The position numbers and the translations under genes are program-made. 64,000 bases of DNA. Origin: Cytobacillus firmus (lineage in GTDB: Bacteria; Bacillota; Bacilli; Bacillales; Cytobacillaceae). Of the stretch, positions 38,357 through 48,034 are shown one piece after another. Position 1 is the first letter of the stretch. Each line of letters begins with the position of its first letter. The notes below the pieces were generated by a model, which saw only the letters and a program-made list of their open reading frames with translations, was not told the origin of the DNA and made no database searches. The stretch covers positions 13,501-77,500 of the forward strand of contig NZ_CP086235.1 in the NCBI RefSeq assembly GCF_023612095.1. Reading direction: 5' to 3'.

Positions 38357-38427
38357 CAGAACAAAGGTTGCGAGTGAAACCAAATTCAACGTCGCAACCT
38401 CATCCCTTAATCTGCTTCATACATGGA

Positions 38428-38853
38428 TTAGTCTTCGATAACGATACCCATGCTGCGTGCAGTACCTTCAACCATACGCATTGCAGCTTCTACGCTTGCA
38501 GCGTTTAGATCAGGCATCTTTGTTTCAGCAATCTCGCGTACCTTGTCACGCTTGACTGTTGCTACTTTATTACGGTTTGGTTCACCAGAACCAGACTCGA
38601 TTCCAGCCGCCTTCTTAAGAAGAACTGCAGCAGGAGGAGTTTTCGTAATAAATGTAAATGAACGGTCTTCAAAAACCGTGATTTCAACAGGAATGATTAA
38701 GCCAGCTTGTTCAGCTGTTCGAGCGTTAAATTCCTTACAGAATCCCATGATGTTAACACCTGCTTGACCTAGTGCCGGTCCAACCGGTGGTGCAGGGTTC
38801 GCTTTACCTGCAGGGATTTGCAGCTTTACAAGTTTGATTACTTTTTTAGCCAC
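38428..38853 (-). CDS. rplK: 50S ribosomal protein L11
   Basis: L11 forms the GTPase-associated centre with 23S rRNA and is needed for the stringent response trigger. The start is GTG at 38851-38853, with AAGGAGG 10 bases upstream, giving 141 residues. The thiostrepton-contact prolines are present in [19 protein letters not shown]. It is followed by rplA after a 199-bp gap that holds a repeat. Confidence 0.96.
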   Translation of the reverse strand: MAKKVIKLVKLQIPAGKANPAPPVGPALGQAGVNIMGFCKEFNARTAEQAGLIIPVEITVFEDRSFTFITKTPPAAVLLKKAAGIESGSGEPNRNKVATVKRDKVREIAETKMPDLNAASVEAAMRMVEGTARSMGIVIED

Positions 38854-38988
38854 GAGACACACCTCCTTAAAGTCCGTGATGTGGTAATAGGGAAAGTTCC
38901 CTCCCACTCAACTTATAGTCTTTATATTAAGATAAAGAACTTTTAACTACTGTCCAGTCTCTTTGTCCGAGACATACTGACCTTTGAA

Positions 38989-39017
38989 ATATTATCACTT
39001 TTCAAAGCCAATTTCAA
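38989..39017 (-). promoter_or_regulatory. Promoter of rplK-rplA
   Basis: On the minus strand TTGAAA (39012-39017), 17 bp, then TAATAT (38989-38994). A GTCTC/GAGAC hairpin lies just downstream in the leader (about 38948-38974). Confidence 0.75.
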
Positions 39018-39064
39018 GTTTTTTTACAAAGATATATAAAAGTACTTTCACAGAAGGCTGATTC

Positions 39065-39598
39065 TTACAGTTTTTCAATCTGTGAAAAATCAAGTTCAAC
39101 CGGAGTGTCGCGGCCAAACATGTTCACAAGCACTTTAATCTTTGCCTTATCTTTATCAATATCTTCAATAGAGCCTGTGAAGTTCGCAAACGGACCTTCG
39201 TTCACCTTTACCGTTTCGCCGATCTCAAAGTTGATATCAAAGCGGGCTTCTTCAACACCCATATGCTTAAGAACTTGAGTAACTTCCTCAGGCAATAGCG
39301 GAGTCGGCTTTGAGCCTGAACCTGCCGAACCTACAAATCCGGTTACACCCGGAGTATTTCTTACTACATACCAGGAATCATCTGTCATCACGATTTCCAC
39401 CAGTACATAACCAGGGAATACCTTGCGCTTCACTACCTTTTTCTTGCCGTTCTTAAATTCTGTTTCTTCTTCTTCAGGGACTACCACCCGAAAGATCTTA
39501 TCTTGCATACCCATTGATTCAACACGTTTCTCCAGATTGGCTTTTACTTTATTTTCATAGCCGGAGTACGTATGAACAACATACCAATTCTTTTCCAT
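39065..39598 (-). CDS. nusG: Transcription antitermination/pausing factor NusG
   Basis: NusG binds the RNA polymerase clamp and stimulates pausing in Bacilli. The 177 residues have the NGN domain (MEKNWYVVHTYSGYENKVKA) and a C-terminal KOW domain (GETVKVNEGPFANFTGSIED). It is separated from secE by 132 bp that contain a promoter-like -10 and a terminator-like hairpin. Confidence 0.98.
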   Translation of the reverse strand: MEKNWYVVHTYSGYENKVKANLEKRVESMGMQDKIFRVVVPEEEETEFKNGKKKVVKRKVFPGYVLVEIVMTDDSWYVVRNTPGVTGFVGSAGSGSKPTPLLPEEVTQVLKHMGVEEARFDINFEIGETVKVNEGPFANFTGSIEDIDKDKAKIKVLVNMFGRDTPVELDFSQIEKL

Positions 39599-39660
39599 TC
39601 ACGAGGACTTGTTCGTCCTTCCCTCCCTGTATTCAACAATTTATTATTTTTCTCCAAATT

Positions 39661-39683
39661 AAAAAACCCGTTTCCGGGCTTTG
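39661..39683 (-). terminator. Terminator-like hairpin between secE and nusG
   Basis: On the minus strand AAGCCCG and CGGGTTT flank a GAAA tetraloop and run into a T-tract. It lies about 60 bp upstream of the nusG start and within the same direction of transcription, so it should act as an attenuator. Confidence 0.75.
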
Positions 39684-39707
39684 CAAATGTTTCCTGTGTT
39701 ATTCTCC

Positions 39708-39716
39708 ATTATACCA
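39708..39716 (-). promoter_or_regulatory. Extended -10 promoter for nusG
   Basis: On the minus strand TGGTATAAT gives TG-n-TATAAT, a consensus extended -10. A weak TTGAAT lies 19 bp upstream. The transcript would meet the hairpin at 39661-39683 within about 20 bases. Confidence 0.6.
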
Positions 39717-39730
39717 TGGAAACTCAGGGG

Positions 39731-39913
39731 TTATTCAAGAATTATACGAATCAATTCAGAAATTCCCAGGTCAAGCACTGCAAAAAACAGAGCGAAAAAC
39801 GTAACTGTAGCCAGTACGGTAACAGTATAGCTTGTCAGCTCTTTGCGTTTAGGCCAGCTGACCTTTCTCATTTCCCGGCCAACTTCACGGAAAAAATTCA
39901 CGATGCGCTGCAT
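39731..39913 (-). CDS. secE: Protein translocase subunit SecE
   Basis: SecE clamps the two halves of SecY. The 60-residue Gram-positive form has the amphipathic helix REMRKVSWPKRKELTSYT and a single C-terminal membrane helix. It lies between rpmG and nusG. Confidence 0.96.
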   Translation of the reverse strand: MQRIVNFFREVGREMRKVSWPKRKELTSYTVTVLATVTFFALFFAVLDLGISELIRIILE

Positions 39914-40048
39914 TTCGTAACCCCCAACTTTCGAAAGATATATCCTTTAACAAGAAGCGAAAGCGGCTTCAAAATCAGACCGGTCTTCCAATCTGCCTAA
40001 AACACTCAGCTTCAGTCTATTAAAAGAACAAACTTCTTATCTATATAA

Positions 40049-40192
40049 TCACTTTGTTTCTTTATGGATCGTATGAGCACTGCATGTGCTGCAGAATTTC
40101 TTCAATTCCAGCCGTACAGCATCATCTTTGCCCGCAGTGGAATAATTCCTGGAACCACATACAGAGCATGCCAATATTACTTTTTTCGTCAT
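40049..40192 (-). CDS. rpmG: 50S ribosomal protein L33 (zinc-binding form)
   Basis: This 47-residue gene is short. It reads [18 protein letters not shown] then [15 protein letters not shown], with two C-x2-C zinc pairs. The last residues HKETK match the L33 end. ATG at 40192 is preferred over the ATG one codon upstream for spacing to AGGTGG. It lies before secE as in other Bacilli. Confidence 0.93.
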   Translation of the reverse strand: MTKKVILACSVCGSRNYSTAGKDDAVRLELKKFCSTCSAHTIHKETK

Positions 40193-40227
40193 CATTTCCA
40201 CCTACTAAGTCACATTACGCCCTTAAA

Positions 40228-40256
40228 ACTTTAACACGCACCCTAAATCATGTCAA
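40228..40256 (-). promoter_or_regulatory. Promoter of rpmG-secE
   Basis: On the minus strand TTGACA (40251-40256), 17 bp, then TAAAGT (40228-40233). It lies 35-65 bp upstream of rpmG. Confidence 0.75.
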
Positions 40257-40293
40257 TAACTGCAAAAAAAAGCAAGGTGTTGGCAAATTCTGT

Positions 40294-40950
40294 CTACAGG
40301 GAAAATTCCCGCACTTCCAGATATCTTTCCAGCTTTCTTTTCACCCGCTGCAGAGCATTGTCAATCGACTTCACATGGCGGTTCAGTTCTTCGGAAATTT
40401 CCTGATAGGACTGCCCGTCCAAATAAAGGGCAAGCACCTTGCGTTCAAGGTCACTCAGAAGCTCGGACATTTTCACTTCAATATGATCAAATTCTTCCTG
40501 GTTGATAATCAGCTCTTCAGGGTCCATAACCTTCGCCCCGGAGATAACATCCATAAGCGTTCTGTCTGATTCCTCATCATAAATGGGCTTGTCCAGAGAC
40601 ACATACGAGTTCAGCGGAATATGCTTTTGGCGGGTCGCCGTCTTAATGGCGGTGATGATTTGCCTGGTGATGCACAGCTCGGCAAACGCTTTAAATGAAG
40701 ACAGCTTGTCCTCTTTAAAATCACGGATCGCCTTGTATAAGCCGATCATTCCCTCTTGTACAATATCTTCTTTATCTGCGCCAATCAAAAAATAGGATCT
40801 TGCTTTTGCCCGGACAAAGTTGCGGTACTTATGAATCAGATAATCCAGCGCCTCACTCTCGCCCTTATGCACGAGCTCCACTATTTCTTCGTCCTCTAGC
40901 TGTATAAAGTCTATAAGATTTTCGTCGATTGTCTTGAAGTCAGCACTCAC
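40294..40950 (-). CDS. sigH: RNA polymerase sigma factor SigH (early sporulation and competence)
   Basis: Sigma-H directs transition-state and early sporulation genes. The 218 residues contain region 2 (YLIHKYRNFVRAKARSYF, GADKEDIVQEGMIGLYKAIR) and region 4 (LSDLERKVLALYLDGQSYQ, HVKSIDNALQRVKRKLER), typical of sigH and close to Spo0H. The start is GTG at 40950. Promoter TTGACG/TATAAT lies upstream. Its presence supports a spore-forming organism. Confidence 0.97.
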   Translation of the reverse strand: MSADFKTIDENLIDFIQLEDEEIVELVHKGESEALDYLIHKYRNFVRAKARSYFLIGADKEDIVQEGMIGLYKAIRDFKEDKLSSFKAFAELCITRQIITAIKTATRQKHIPLNSYVSLDKPIYDEESDRTLMDVISGAKVMDPEELIINQEEFDHIEVKMSELLSDLERKVLALYLDGQSYQEISEELNRHVKSIDNALQRVKRKLERYLEVREFSL

Positions 40951-40986
40951 TTAGATCCCCCCGACCGTACAAGCATGGTTAGAAAC

Positions 40987-41016
40987 ATTATACAGCACGG
41001 TTTTTTCAAGCGTCAA
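40987..41016 (-). promoter_or_regulatory. Sigma-A promoter of sigH
   Basis: On the minus strand TTGACG (41011-41016), 18 bp, then perfect TATAAT (40987-40992), about 40 bp before the start and just after rae1. AbrB control is known in B. subtilis but no operator can be called here. Confidence 0.75.
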
Positions 41017-41020
41017 CCGC

Positions 41021-41530
41021 TCATTGGCCTCCTCTGCGCCATTTTTCAAAAATTTCTGCCACTTCATCGCTGAGATGTATCTTGGAAACTGGCTTTTTCT
41101 CCTGAATTTTTTTTACTTTTTTTTCGATGCTGCTTTCAATCAAATTCATTTCATTCAAGAGCTCCCTCGCTGATTTCCTTAGGGCCCCCTGGCCAAATAT
41201 GACCCACTGCTCTGTGAAATCGGAGGTTGCTACATGAATTTGAGTTTTAATATTACTGAGATCGATAGCCAGTTTTTCGATGCGTTCATCGGCCGTTTCA
41301 TTATTCCGCGTAAAAATAACTTCGATCTTTGAATTTTTAAACTTTTTTTCAGTGCCCTTTACATAGTGGGCATCAAACACGACAATCACTCTGTACCCGG
41401 AATATCCCTGGTACTCGGCCATTTTTTCAATCAGACGGTCTCTGGCAGATGATAAATCCTTGTTTTTGAGCTCCCTGAGTTCCGGCCAAGCACCAATTAT
41501 GTTGTATCCGTCAACAAGAAGGATGTCCAT
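41021..41530 (-). CDS. rae1: NYN-domain endoribonuclease Rae1 (YacP)
   Basis: Rae1 cleaves mRNA at the ribosomal A site in B. subtilis. The 169 residues have the N-terminal NYN fold with acidic residues in LLVDGYNIIGAWPEL (Asp7) and VVFDAHYVKGTEKK, and a C-terminal EKWRRGG-type end. It is three bases after rlmB, the end of the cysE operon. Confidence 0.9.
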   Translation of the reverse strand: MDILLVDGYNIIGAWPELRELKNKDLSSARDRLIEKMAEYQGYSGYRVIVVFDAHYVKGTEKKFKNSKIEVIFTRNNETADERIEKLAIDLSNIKTQIHVATSDFTEQWVIFGQGALRKSARELLNEMNLIESSIEKKVKKIQEKKPVSKIHLSDEVAEIFEKWRRGGQ

Positions 41531-41532
41531 TT

Positions 41533-42276
41533 TTATCCCTCAAGCGGGTGCCGTTTCCGATAAACCTCATACATGAGCAGTGCAGCCGCAACTGATGCAT
41601 TAAGGGAAGTAACATGTCCAGCCATCGGCAGGTTAATTAGGAAGTCGCATTTATCACGTATCAGGCGGCCCATTCCTTTTCCTTCACTGCCAATCACAAG
41701 GCCTAAAGGCATCGCTCCATCCATCTGGCGGTAGTCCTGTTTTCCTTTTGCATCCGTACCGGCGATCCAGACGCCTCTTTCTTTTAATTCATCAATCGTC
41801 CTGGACATATTGGTAACACGGACAACCGGAATATACTCGATCGCCCCTGTTGATGCTTTAGCTACCGTTGCTGTCAGCCCGACCGCTCTCCTCTTCGGAA
41901 TAATGATCCCATGGGCACCGACTGCATCGGCCGTTCTCATGATGGATCCCAGATTGTGCGGATCTTCAATTTCATCCAGCAGCAGGAAGAATGGTGCTTC
42001 ATTTTTCTTTTCTGCAGCTGCAAACAGATCATCGATTTCTGCGTATTGATAGGCAGCAACCTGTGCGATGACACCTTGATGATTTCCCTCTGCCATCCCA
42101 TCTATTTTTTTCTTGGGTACAAACTGGACGAGGACCCCGGCTGACTTCGCCAAACCGATTACCTGCTGCATCTGCCCGCCCTGCGAACCTTCTGCAATAA
42201 AAATCTTATTAATATCCCTCTCTGACTTCAACGCTTCAATGACGGGATTCTTCCCAATGATAAAATCCTGGCTCAT
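41533..42276 (-). CDS. rlmB: 23S rRNA 2'-O-methyltransferase (SPOUT family, RlmB type)
   Basis: This enzyme family methylates 2'-OH of a guanosine in domain V of 23S rRNA. The 247 residues have an L30e-like N domain and the SPOUT core with [37 protein letters not shown] and [14 protein letters not shown]. It overlaps the mrnC stop by 4 bp and leads into rae1. B. subtilis calls the homologue YacO. Confidence 0.93.
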   Translation of the reverse strand: MSQDFIIGKNPVIEALKSERDINKIFIAEGSQGGQMQQVIGLAKSAGVLVQFVPKKKIDGMAEGNHQGVIAQVAAYQYAEIDDLFAAAEKKNEAPFFLLLDEIEDPHNLGSIMRTADAVGAHGIIIPKRRAVGLTATVAKASTGAIEYIPVVRVTNMSRTIDELKERGVWIAGTDAKGKQDYRQMDGAMPLGLVIGSEGKGMGRLIRDKCDFLINLPMAGHVTSLNASVAAALLMYEVYRKRHPLEG

Positions 42277-42698
42277 TTTACCGCTCCTCCTTTCTTTTTC
42301 TCAACTAAATCAATGGATTCCAGAATCAGCTCTTCCATGCGCTCCTGTCTTTTCGCTAAAAACAGATAGCCGATCAGTGATTCAAAAGCTGTGCTGTATC
42401 TGTATGTTTGGACATCTGTATTTTTCGGCACTGAACCGGACTTGGCATTCCGCCCCCTGCGGACAACTGCCAGTTCTTCTTCAGTCAGCCGCTTAGCGTC
42501 TATTAATTCATGAATGATCAGGGACTGGGCTTTTGCAGAAACATACCGGGTCGCCTCCTTATGGAGAAAATGAGGCCGGACCCGTCCATTTTGCAGGAGA
42601 TGGTGCCGTATATAGGTTTCAAATACTGCATCTCCCATATACGCCAGGGCAAGACTATTCAATTGTTTTTCATCTACTTTGTTTTCATAGTGAAGCAT
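42273..42698 (-). CDS. mrnC: Mini-ribonuclease III, 23S rRNA maturation
   Basis: Mini-III is an RNase III catalytic domain without a double-stranded RNA domain. It cleaves the stem formed by the 23S precursor ends. The 141 residues show [20 protein letters not shown] with the catalytic Asp, and [20 protein letters not shown]. Three bases separate it from cysS. Its likely substrate, the 23S precursor stem, is visible at 57489-57529 with 60681-60722. Confidence 0.95.
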   Translation of the reverse strand: MLHYENKVDEKQLNSLALAYMGDAVFETYIRHHLLQNGRVRPHFLHKEATRYVSAKAQSLIIHELIDAKRLTEEELAVVRRGRNAKSGSVPKNTDVQTYRYSTAFESLIGYLFLAKRQERMEELILESIDLVEKKKGGAVK

Positions 42699-42701
42699 TG
42701 C

Positions 42702-44105
42702 TTAGCCTCTTTTCCATCTGATTCCCTGCGGTGTATCTTCAAGGATAATATTCATTTCTTTCAGCTGATCGCGGATTTTATCTGCCCGTTCGAAATTTCG
42801 CTCTTTTCTGGCCTGCTGCCTCTCTTCAATCAGCTGTTCGATTTCCTCATCCAGAAGGTCTGCATGTGCCTCTTCAAGTGAAAGTCCCAATACATCAAAC
42901 AGCGTTTCAAATTCTTTCATGAAAGCATCGATCACTTCCACAGCTGTGTTTTTCTCCATCAGATAATAATTCGCAAGCTTAGACAGTTCGAACAAAATGG
43001 ATACAGCATTCGCTGTGTTAAAATCATCATCCATATCTTGAATGAACTGCTCATGAAGAGCCGTAATTTTATCCAGCCACTCCTGATTATTATCGGTCAG
43101 GTTCACACTTGCTTCTCTGCGGTGCTGCAAATTGTGATAAGACGTTTTAATGCGCTCAAGCCCTGTCCGTGTGTTTTCCAGAAGCTCATTGCTGTAGTTG
43201 ATCGGATGCCTGTAATGAACCGACAGCATGAAAAATCTTAAAACCTGCGGGTCATGCTTTTGGATAATGTCATGAACCAGGACGAAATTCCCCAGTGATT
43301 TGGACATTTTTTCGTTGTCGATATTAATATACCCGTTATGCATCCAGTAGCGGGCGAAGGTTTTTCCTGTCAGTGCTTCCGACTGGGCAATTTCATTTTC
43401 ATGATGCGGGAAGGCCAGATCCTGACCGCCGGCATGGATGTCAATCATGTCCCCAAGGTATTTCTTCGCCATCGCCGAGCATTCGATATGCCATCCGGGT
43501 CTTCCTTGCCCCCAAGGACTCTCCCACGCGATTTCCCCTTCCTTCGCCGCTTTCCAAAGAACAAAGTCAAGGGAGTCCTGTTTCTTCTCCCCGACCGCAA
43601 TGCGGGCGCCGACACGCAATTCATCAATGGACTGATGGGAAAGCTTGCCGTACTCATCAAATTTCCGTGTATGGTAATAGACATCTCCCTCTGATTCATA
43701 CGCAAAGCCTTTATCAATCAATGTCTGGATAAATTCAATAATGATATCGATGCTTTCTGTCACTCTCGGGTGGACATCAGCCCTTCTGCAGCCGAGAGCA
43801 GAAACGTCCTCGAAATAGGCATTAATGAACCGTTCTGCAACTGCCGGAACATCCGTTCCCAATTCATTAGCCACGCGGATCAGCTTATCATCCACATCCG
43901 TAAAATTGGAGACGTACTGTACATCGAAGCCGCGGAACTCAAGATATCTTCTTACCGTATCAAATACAATCGGCGGACGGGCATTCCCTATATGGATATA
44001 GTTATAAACGGTTGGCCCGCACACATACATTTTCACTTTTCCCTCTTCCAGGGGAATAAAATCTTCTTTTTGACGAGTAAGTGTATTATAGATTTGAATG
44101 GCCAT
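42702..44105 (-). CDS. cysS: Cysteinyl-tRNA synthetase
   Basis: It charges tRNA-Cys. The 467 residues have the class I HIGN motif ([11 protein letters not shown], about 36), zinc ligands (first Cys about 29 in VCGPTVYNY, then [12 protein letters not shown], and HENE), and KMSKSLGNF (about 266). It overlaps the end of cysE by 20 bp. Expression is probably T-box controlled with cysE. Confidence 0.98.
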   Translation of the reverse strand: MAIQIYNTLTRQKEDFIPLEEGKVKMYVCGPTVYNYIHIGNARPPIVFDTVRRYLEFRGFDVQYVSNFTDVDDKLIRVANELGTDVPAVAERFINAYFEDVSALGCRRADVHPRVTESIDIIIEFIQTLIDKGFAYESEGDVYYHTRKFDEYGKLSHQSIDELRVGARIAVGEKKQDSLDFVLWKAAKEGEIAWESPWGQGRPGWHIECSAMAKKYLGDMIDIHAGGQDLAFPHHENEIAQSEALTGKTFARYWMHNGYINIDNEKMSKSLGNFVLVHDIIQKHDPQVLRFFMLSVHYRHPINYSNELLENTRTGLERIKTSYHNLQHRREASVNLTDNNQEWLDKITALHEQFIQDMDDDFNTANAVSILFELSKLANYYLMEKNTAVEVIDAFMKEFETLFDVLGLSLEEAHADLLDEEIEQLIEERQQARKERNFERADKIRDQLKEMNIILEDTPQGIRWKRG

Positions 44106-44754
44106 GAATCTGGCTCCTTTCTTTCCTCAATGTTTCCACTTCCATTTTTAATTCCCGCAGCTCCCCTTCCAGTTCCTTAAACCGGTCTGCAATTGGATCG
44201 GGAAGATCACAATGATTTAAATCCTTGCTGATTTTCACACCATCCCGAATTTTCACTCTTCCAGGAATCCCGACTACTGTTGAATTTGGCGGAACCTCAT
44301 GAAGAACAACAGAGCCTGCACCCACCTTAGAATTCTCGCCAATTGTAATTGAGCCCAAAACCTTCGCCCCTGTTGCAATCAGCGCATTGTCCTTAATGGT
44401 AGGATGGCGCTTGCCTTTTTCCTTCCCGGTTCCTCCCAGTGTCACACCCTGAAAAACTGTTACATTATCACCGATTTCACATGTTTCCCCGATGACAACC
44501 CCCATGCCATGGTCGATAAAAAAGCGTCTGCCGATCTTTGCTCCCGGATGAATTTCAATTCCTGTGAAAAAGCGGCTGATCTGGGAAACCACTCTTGCAA
44601 GAAAATAAAACTTCCGCTTAAAAAGAGCGTGGGCAATGCGGTGTGACCAGACAGCATGCAATCCTGAGTAGGTTAATATTACTTCCAAATAACTTCTTGC
44701 TGCCGGATCCTGTTCAAATACCACTTCGATATCTTCCTTCATTCTTGCAAACAT
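44086..44754 (-). CDS. cysE: Serine O-acetyltransferase
   Basis: It makes O-acetylserine, the first committed step of cysteine synthesis. The 222 residues have an N-terminal helical domain and a left-handed beta helix with hexapeptide repeats, [18 protein letters not shown] and [20 protein letters not shown]. It is the first gene of cysE-cysS-mrnC-rlmB-rae1, led by a T-box. Confidence 0.96.
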   Translation of the reverse strand: MFARMKEDIEVVFEQDPAARSYLEVILTYSGLHAVWSHRIAHALFKRKFYFLARVVSQISRFFTGIEIHPGAKIGRRFFIDHGMGVVIGETCEIGDNVTVFQGVTLGGTGKEKGKRHPTIKDNALIATGAKVLGSITIGENSKVGAGSVVLHEVPPNSTVVGIPGRVKIRDGVKISKDLNHCDLPDPIADRFKELEGELRELKMEVETLRKERSQIHGHSNL

Positions 44755-44837
44755 GGTTCATTTCCCCTCCTGACGTAGATCTTCTTTTTTATTAATGTTT
44801 TTCTCATATACTAATTTGTTGCGGATTTTGCATATAA

Positions 44838-44876
44838 AAAAAGCGCCTCTGCCACAATCGGACAGAGACGCTTTAC
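44838..44876 (-). terminator. T-box terminator before cysE
   Basis: On the minus strand AAAGCGTCTCTG pairs with CAGAGGCGCTTT, followed by a long T-run. It competes with the antiterminator that includes the GGAACCGCG box. Confidence 0.9.
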
Positions 44877-45090
44877 GCGCGGTTCCACTCTGTTTAGGCT
44901 AAAACAGCCTCAACTTTAACTTGTTAACGGATAAGTTTCCGCTCAAATCTACTTGGAAGCATGGCATCCGTTCGAATTGAGGCTCAGAGGCGCACTTCAG
45001 AATAAAGAGAGGCTTAAACCACTTTCAGCCGGTGATGGTTTTCTCTAAAAAGCATCTTTTTTCTTACTTTTCCTCTTCAACACTTTTCAA
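44838..45090 (-). ncRNA. T-box leader (cysteine) upstream of cysE-cysS
   Basis: The minus strand contains the diagnostic T-box sequence (GAGTGGAACCGCGCG, about 44877-44891), followed by a terminator hairpin with AAAGCGTCTCTG and CAGAGGCGCTTT arms and a T-run. A specifier TGC (44992-44994), in GAAGTGCGCC, would read cysteine, matching the genes downstream. Uncharged tRNA-Cys should relieve termination. Confidence 0.9.
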
Positions 45091-45113
45091 TATAGAATAA
45101 TTTACTTAATACT

Positions 45114-45143
45114 ATATTACATTTTCTCCAAGATGTTAACCAA
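45114..45143 (-). promoter_or_regulatory. Probable promoter of the T-box-cysES transcript
   Basis: On the minus strand TTGGTT (45138-45143, overlapping the gltX end), 18 bp, then TAATAT (45114-45119) preceded by TG. The rest of the gap 44755-45135 is the T-box. Confidence 0.5.
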
Positions 45144-46593
45144 TAATGCTCATTAAACGAGATTTTACTTTTTCTTTTCCTAAAAGCTCGATAGCCTGCG
45201 GCAGATCCGGTCCATGGGTTTGGCCGGTCGTTGCGGAACGGATAGGCATGAAGAGCTTTTTGCCCTTGTGTCCTGTTGATTTCTGCACAGCCTTCATAGC
45301 CGCTTTAATTTCATCTGCTTTGAATTCTGCAAGTGCGTCAATTTCCGTCAGGAATGCAGACAGCACTTCAGGAACCTGCTCTTCAGCCAGAACTTCCTTC
45401 GCTTCTTCATCAACGGTCATTTCCGCTGTGAAGAACAGTTCTGAAAGCTCGACAATCTGAGCGCCAAAGCTCATTTTTTCCTGGTAAAGAGTGATCAGGC
45501 TATTAACCCACTCTTCGTTTTCCTGCTGCCAGTTTTCGCTGATCTTCCCTGCCTTCACCAGGTGAGGGGCTGAAATGGACACCAATCGCTCCTGATCTAG
45601 CTTCTTCATGTACTGGTTATTCATCCATTCAAGCTTCTGCTTATCGAAAAGGGCCGGAGATTTTGAAAGGCGGTTTTCATCAAAGATATCGATGAATTCT
45701 TCTTTCGAGAAAATCTCTTCCTCCCCTGCAGGAGACCAGCCAAGAAGCGCAATAAAGTTAAAGAGTGCTTCCGGCAAGTAGCCGAGCTCTTCGTATTGTT
45801 CAATGAACTGAATGATCGTCTCATCGCGCTTGCTCAGTTTTTTGCGGCTTTCATTGACAATTAAAGTCATATGGCCAAACACCGGAAGGTCCCAGCCCAA
45901 TGCTTCATAAATCATCTGCTGCTTAGGCGTATTGGAAATATGGTCATCCCCGCGCAGAACATGAGAGATTTTCATCAGGTGATCATCCACTGCTACCGCA
46001 AAGTTGTAGGTAGGCGTGCCATCTTTCTTGACGATGACATAATCCCCGAAGCCATCCGACTCGAATGACACTTCCCCTTTTACCATGTCATTGAATGTCA
46101 GCATCTGGCCTTTTGGAACAAGGAAGCGGATGCTCGGCTTTCTGCCCTCAGCTTCAAGCGCAGCTCTTTCTTCCTCTGTCAGATGGCGGCATTTTCCTGA
46201 GTAAGCAGGAGTATCGCCTTTTGCAGATTGAGCTTCACGCTCTGCTTCCAGCTCCTCTTCCGTACAATAGCATTTATAGGCATGCCCTTTTTCGAGCAAT
46301 TCTTTGTAGTAGGTTTCATAGATATGATTTCTTTCAGATTGGCGGTACGGGCCGTATTCGCCTTCCCTGTCAATGCTTTCATCCCAATCCATGCCAAGCC
46401 ACTTTAAATAATGAAGCTGGCTTTCCTCGCCGCCTTCAATATTCCGTTTCTTATCTGTATCCTCAATGCGGATGATGAACTTTCCGCCTTTGCTTCTTGC
46501 AAACAAATAGTTAAAAAGCGCCGTTCTCGCATTTCCGATATGTAAATGCCCAGTCGGACTCGGAGCGTAGCGGACGCGGATTTCATTTGACAT
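45136..46593 (-). CDS. gltX: Glutamyl-tRNA synthetase
   Basis: It charges tRNA-Glu and, in Bacilli lacking GlnRS, also tRNA-Gln, which is then amidated. The 485 residues contain the class I motif [19 protein letters not shown] (about 10-28), a zinc-like [11 protein letters not shown] insertion, and KLSKRDE (about 256). It lies after ispF and before the cysE T-box. Confidence 0.98.
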   Translation of the reverse strand: MSNEIRVRYAPSPTGHLHIGNARTALFNYLFARSKGGKFIIRIEDTDKKRNIEGGEESQLHYLKWLGMDWDESIDREGEYGPYRQSERNHIYETYYKELLEKGHAYKCYCTEEELEAEREAQSAKGDTPAYSGKCRHLTEEERAALEAEGRKPSIRFLVPKGQMLTFNDMVKGEVSFESDGFGDYVIVKKDGTPTYNFAVAVDDHLMKISHVLRGDDHISNTPKQQMIYEALGWDLPVFGHMTLIVNESRKKLSKRDETIIQFIEQYEELGYLPEALFNFIALLGWSPAGEEEIFSKEEFIDIFDENRLSKSPALFDKQKLEWMNNQYMKKLDQERLVSISAPHLVKAGKISENWQQENEEWVNSLITLYQEKMSFGAQIVELSELFFTAEMTVDEEAKEVLAEEQVPEVLSAFLTEIDALAEFKADEIKAAMKAVQKSTGHKGKKLFMPIRSATTGQTHGPDLPQAIELLGKEKVKSRLMSIIG

Positions 46594-46677
46594 ACTGACT
46601 GCCTCCTTAAAATCTTGAATCTTGAGTTTATCGTAAGCTATATTTTAACACTCAGGTTTTTCTTCTGAAAGGTAATT

Positions 46678-47163
46678 TTAACGGTTCTCTATCTTTTTCA
46701 GCAAAACAGCGGCCTGGGAAGCGATTCCCTCTTCCCGTCCCGTAAAGCCAAGCTTTTCTGTAGTTGTTGCTTTCACATTAATATTTTCTTTCTCGGTTTC
46801 CAGAAGCTCTGCAATCCGCTCCTGCATTTTACCGATATGTGGAGCCATCTTCGGTTTCTGGGCGATGATGGTGCAGTCTGCATTAACCAGCTCATACCCT
46901 TTTTCTTTTACGATTCCCCATACATGCTGCAGCAGCTTTGCCGAATCGGCATCCTTGAATTCAGGATCGGTATCAGGAAAATGCCGTCCAATGTCCCCTT
47001 CTCCAATGGCCCCAAGGCAGGCATCTGCCACTGTATGCAGCAGGACATCTGCATCTGAATGCCCTAAAAGCCCTTTCTCATATGGTATTTCAATACCCCC
47101 GATAATCAGCGGGCGTCCTTCAGCAAACTGGTGAACATCAAATCCTTGTCCAATCCGAAACAT
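46678..47163 (-). CDS. ispF: 2-C-methyl-D-erythritol 2,4-cyclodiphosphate synthase
   Basis: It makes the cyclic diphosphate of the MEP isoprenoid pathway. The start at 47163 gives [18 protein letters not shown] and 161 residues; a GTG two codons upstream is too close to the ribosome site. Metal ligands Asp8 and His10 (GFDVHQ) and [10 protein letters not shown] are visible. It is 14 bases after ispD, its pathway neighbour. Confidence 0.96.
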   Translation of the reverse strand: MFRIGQGFDVHQFAEGRPLIIGGIEIPYEKGLLGHSDADVLLHTVADACLGAIGEGDIGRHFPDTDPEFKDADSAKLLQHVWGIVKEKGYELVNADCTIIAQKPKMAPHIGKMQERIAELLETEKENINVKATTTEKLGFTGREEGIASQAAVLLKKIENR

Positions 47164-47177
47164 GATCACAATCCCCT

Positions 47178-47864
47178 TTACATATGACTTCTTTTCTTTA
47201 TAATTGCTTCCGCAAAATAAATATCTTCCGGCGTTGTCAGCTTAATATTATCGTAACTTCCCTCAACAATCACCACTTCATTGCCTAACCGCTCCACGAG
47301 GCTCGCATCATCTGTTCCTAAAAAGCCGTCTTCGTCTGCCTTGCGGTGTGCCTCAAGCAGGGAAGAAACGCGAAAGGCCTGTGGAGTTTGAACTGCCCAC
47401 AGATAGGAACGTTCAAGCGTTTCTGTGATTAAATGCCCGTCAGCTTTTTTAATGGTATCCTTCAGCGGCACTGCCAGAACAGCAGCTCCTTTTTCCCAGG
47501 CTGCTTTCACCAGAGGCTGCAGTAAATCCCGGGTAATAAAAGGACGGGCAGCGTCATGAACCAGCACTACTTCCTCGCCCGAAGCTGCCTTGGTCGCATT
47601 ATAGACGCTATGCTGCCTTTCCTTACCGCCTTCAACCATAGCAGCCACCTTCTTAATCTGATGCTTTTTTAAGAGATTGCACATTTCTTCCTCATCCTGA
47701 GGATTAATGGCCAGTAAAATGCCTGTGCACTCCGGGTCACTCTCAAAAACTCTTAACGTATGTATAAACACAGGGACATTCCCAATTTCCAGAAGAAGCT
47801 TATTCTTTCCGGCTCCCATTCGTTTCCCCTGCCCGGCCGCCGGGAGAATCGCTTGATAATTCAT
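47178..47864 (-). CDS. ispD: 2-C-methyl-D-erythritol 4-phosphate cytidylyltransferase
   Basis: It joins CTP to MEP in isoprenoid synthesis. The 228 residues have [20 protein letters not shown] (nucleotide loop, about 5-24), [12 protein letters not shown] and the C-terminal [19 protein letters not shown] repeat element (47885-47947) lies between its start and the yacL terminator. Confidence 0.97.
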   Translation of the reverse strand: MNYQAILPAAGQGKRMGAGKNKLLLEIGNVPVFIHTLRVFESDPECTGILLAINPQDEEEMCNLLKKHQIKKVAAMVEGGKERQHSVYNATKAASGEEVVLVHDAARPFITRDLLQPLVKAAWEKGAAVLAVPLKDTIKKADGHLITETLERSYLWAVQTPQAFRVSSLLEAHRKADEDGFLGTDDASLVERLGNEVVIVEGSYDNIKLTTPEDIYFAEAIIKKRSHM

Positions 47865-47884
47865 ATTTTTGACTCCTCTTTTTA

Positions 47885-47947
47885 GAAAAGCGCAAGCGCC
47901 CTGGTCACCCCCGACACCTCGAGGGGGAAGGCGCTGGAGCTAGACAG
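47885..47947. repeat. Dispersed hairpin repeat, short copy ahead of ispD
   Basis: On the minus strand it starts CTGTCTAGCTCCAGCGCC and ends GGGCGCTTGCGCTTTTC, with CCCCC and GGGGG pairing inside a 63-bp unit. Both ends match the family at 37410-37530 and 57542-57666. It is only about 20 bases upstream of the ispD start. Confidence 0.8.
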
Positions 47948-47979
47948 TTAATACTTTCTTATTTGTTAAAAAAGCAGGC

Positions 47980-48007
47980 AAAAAGGCAGGGAAATCATTC
48001 TCCCTGC
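47980..48007 (-). terminator. Terminator after yacL
   Basis: On the minus strand GCAGGGA pairs with TCCCTGC around a 7-8 base loop, followed by CTTTTTG. A second T-run follows 10 bases on. ispD-ispF may then need read-through or an unseen promoter. Confidence 0.8.
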
Positions 48008-48034
48008 ACGTTCTGTCCCACTTTCAATCCTACA

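Noticed and set aside
40054..40569. 171-residue plus-strand frame over rpmG and sigH
   Set aside because: It is antisense to two real genes and has no ribosome site or family similarity.
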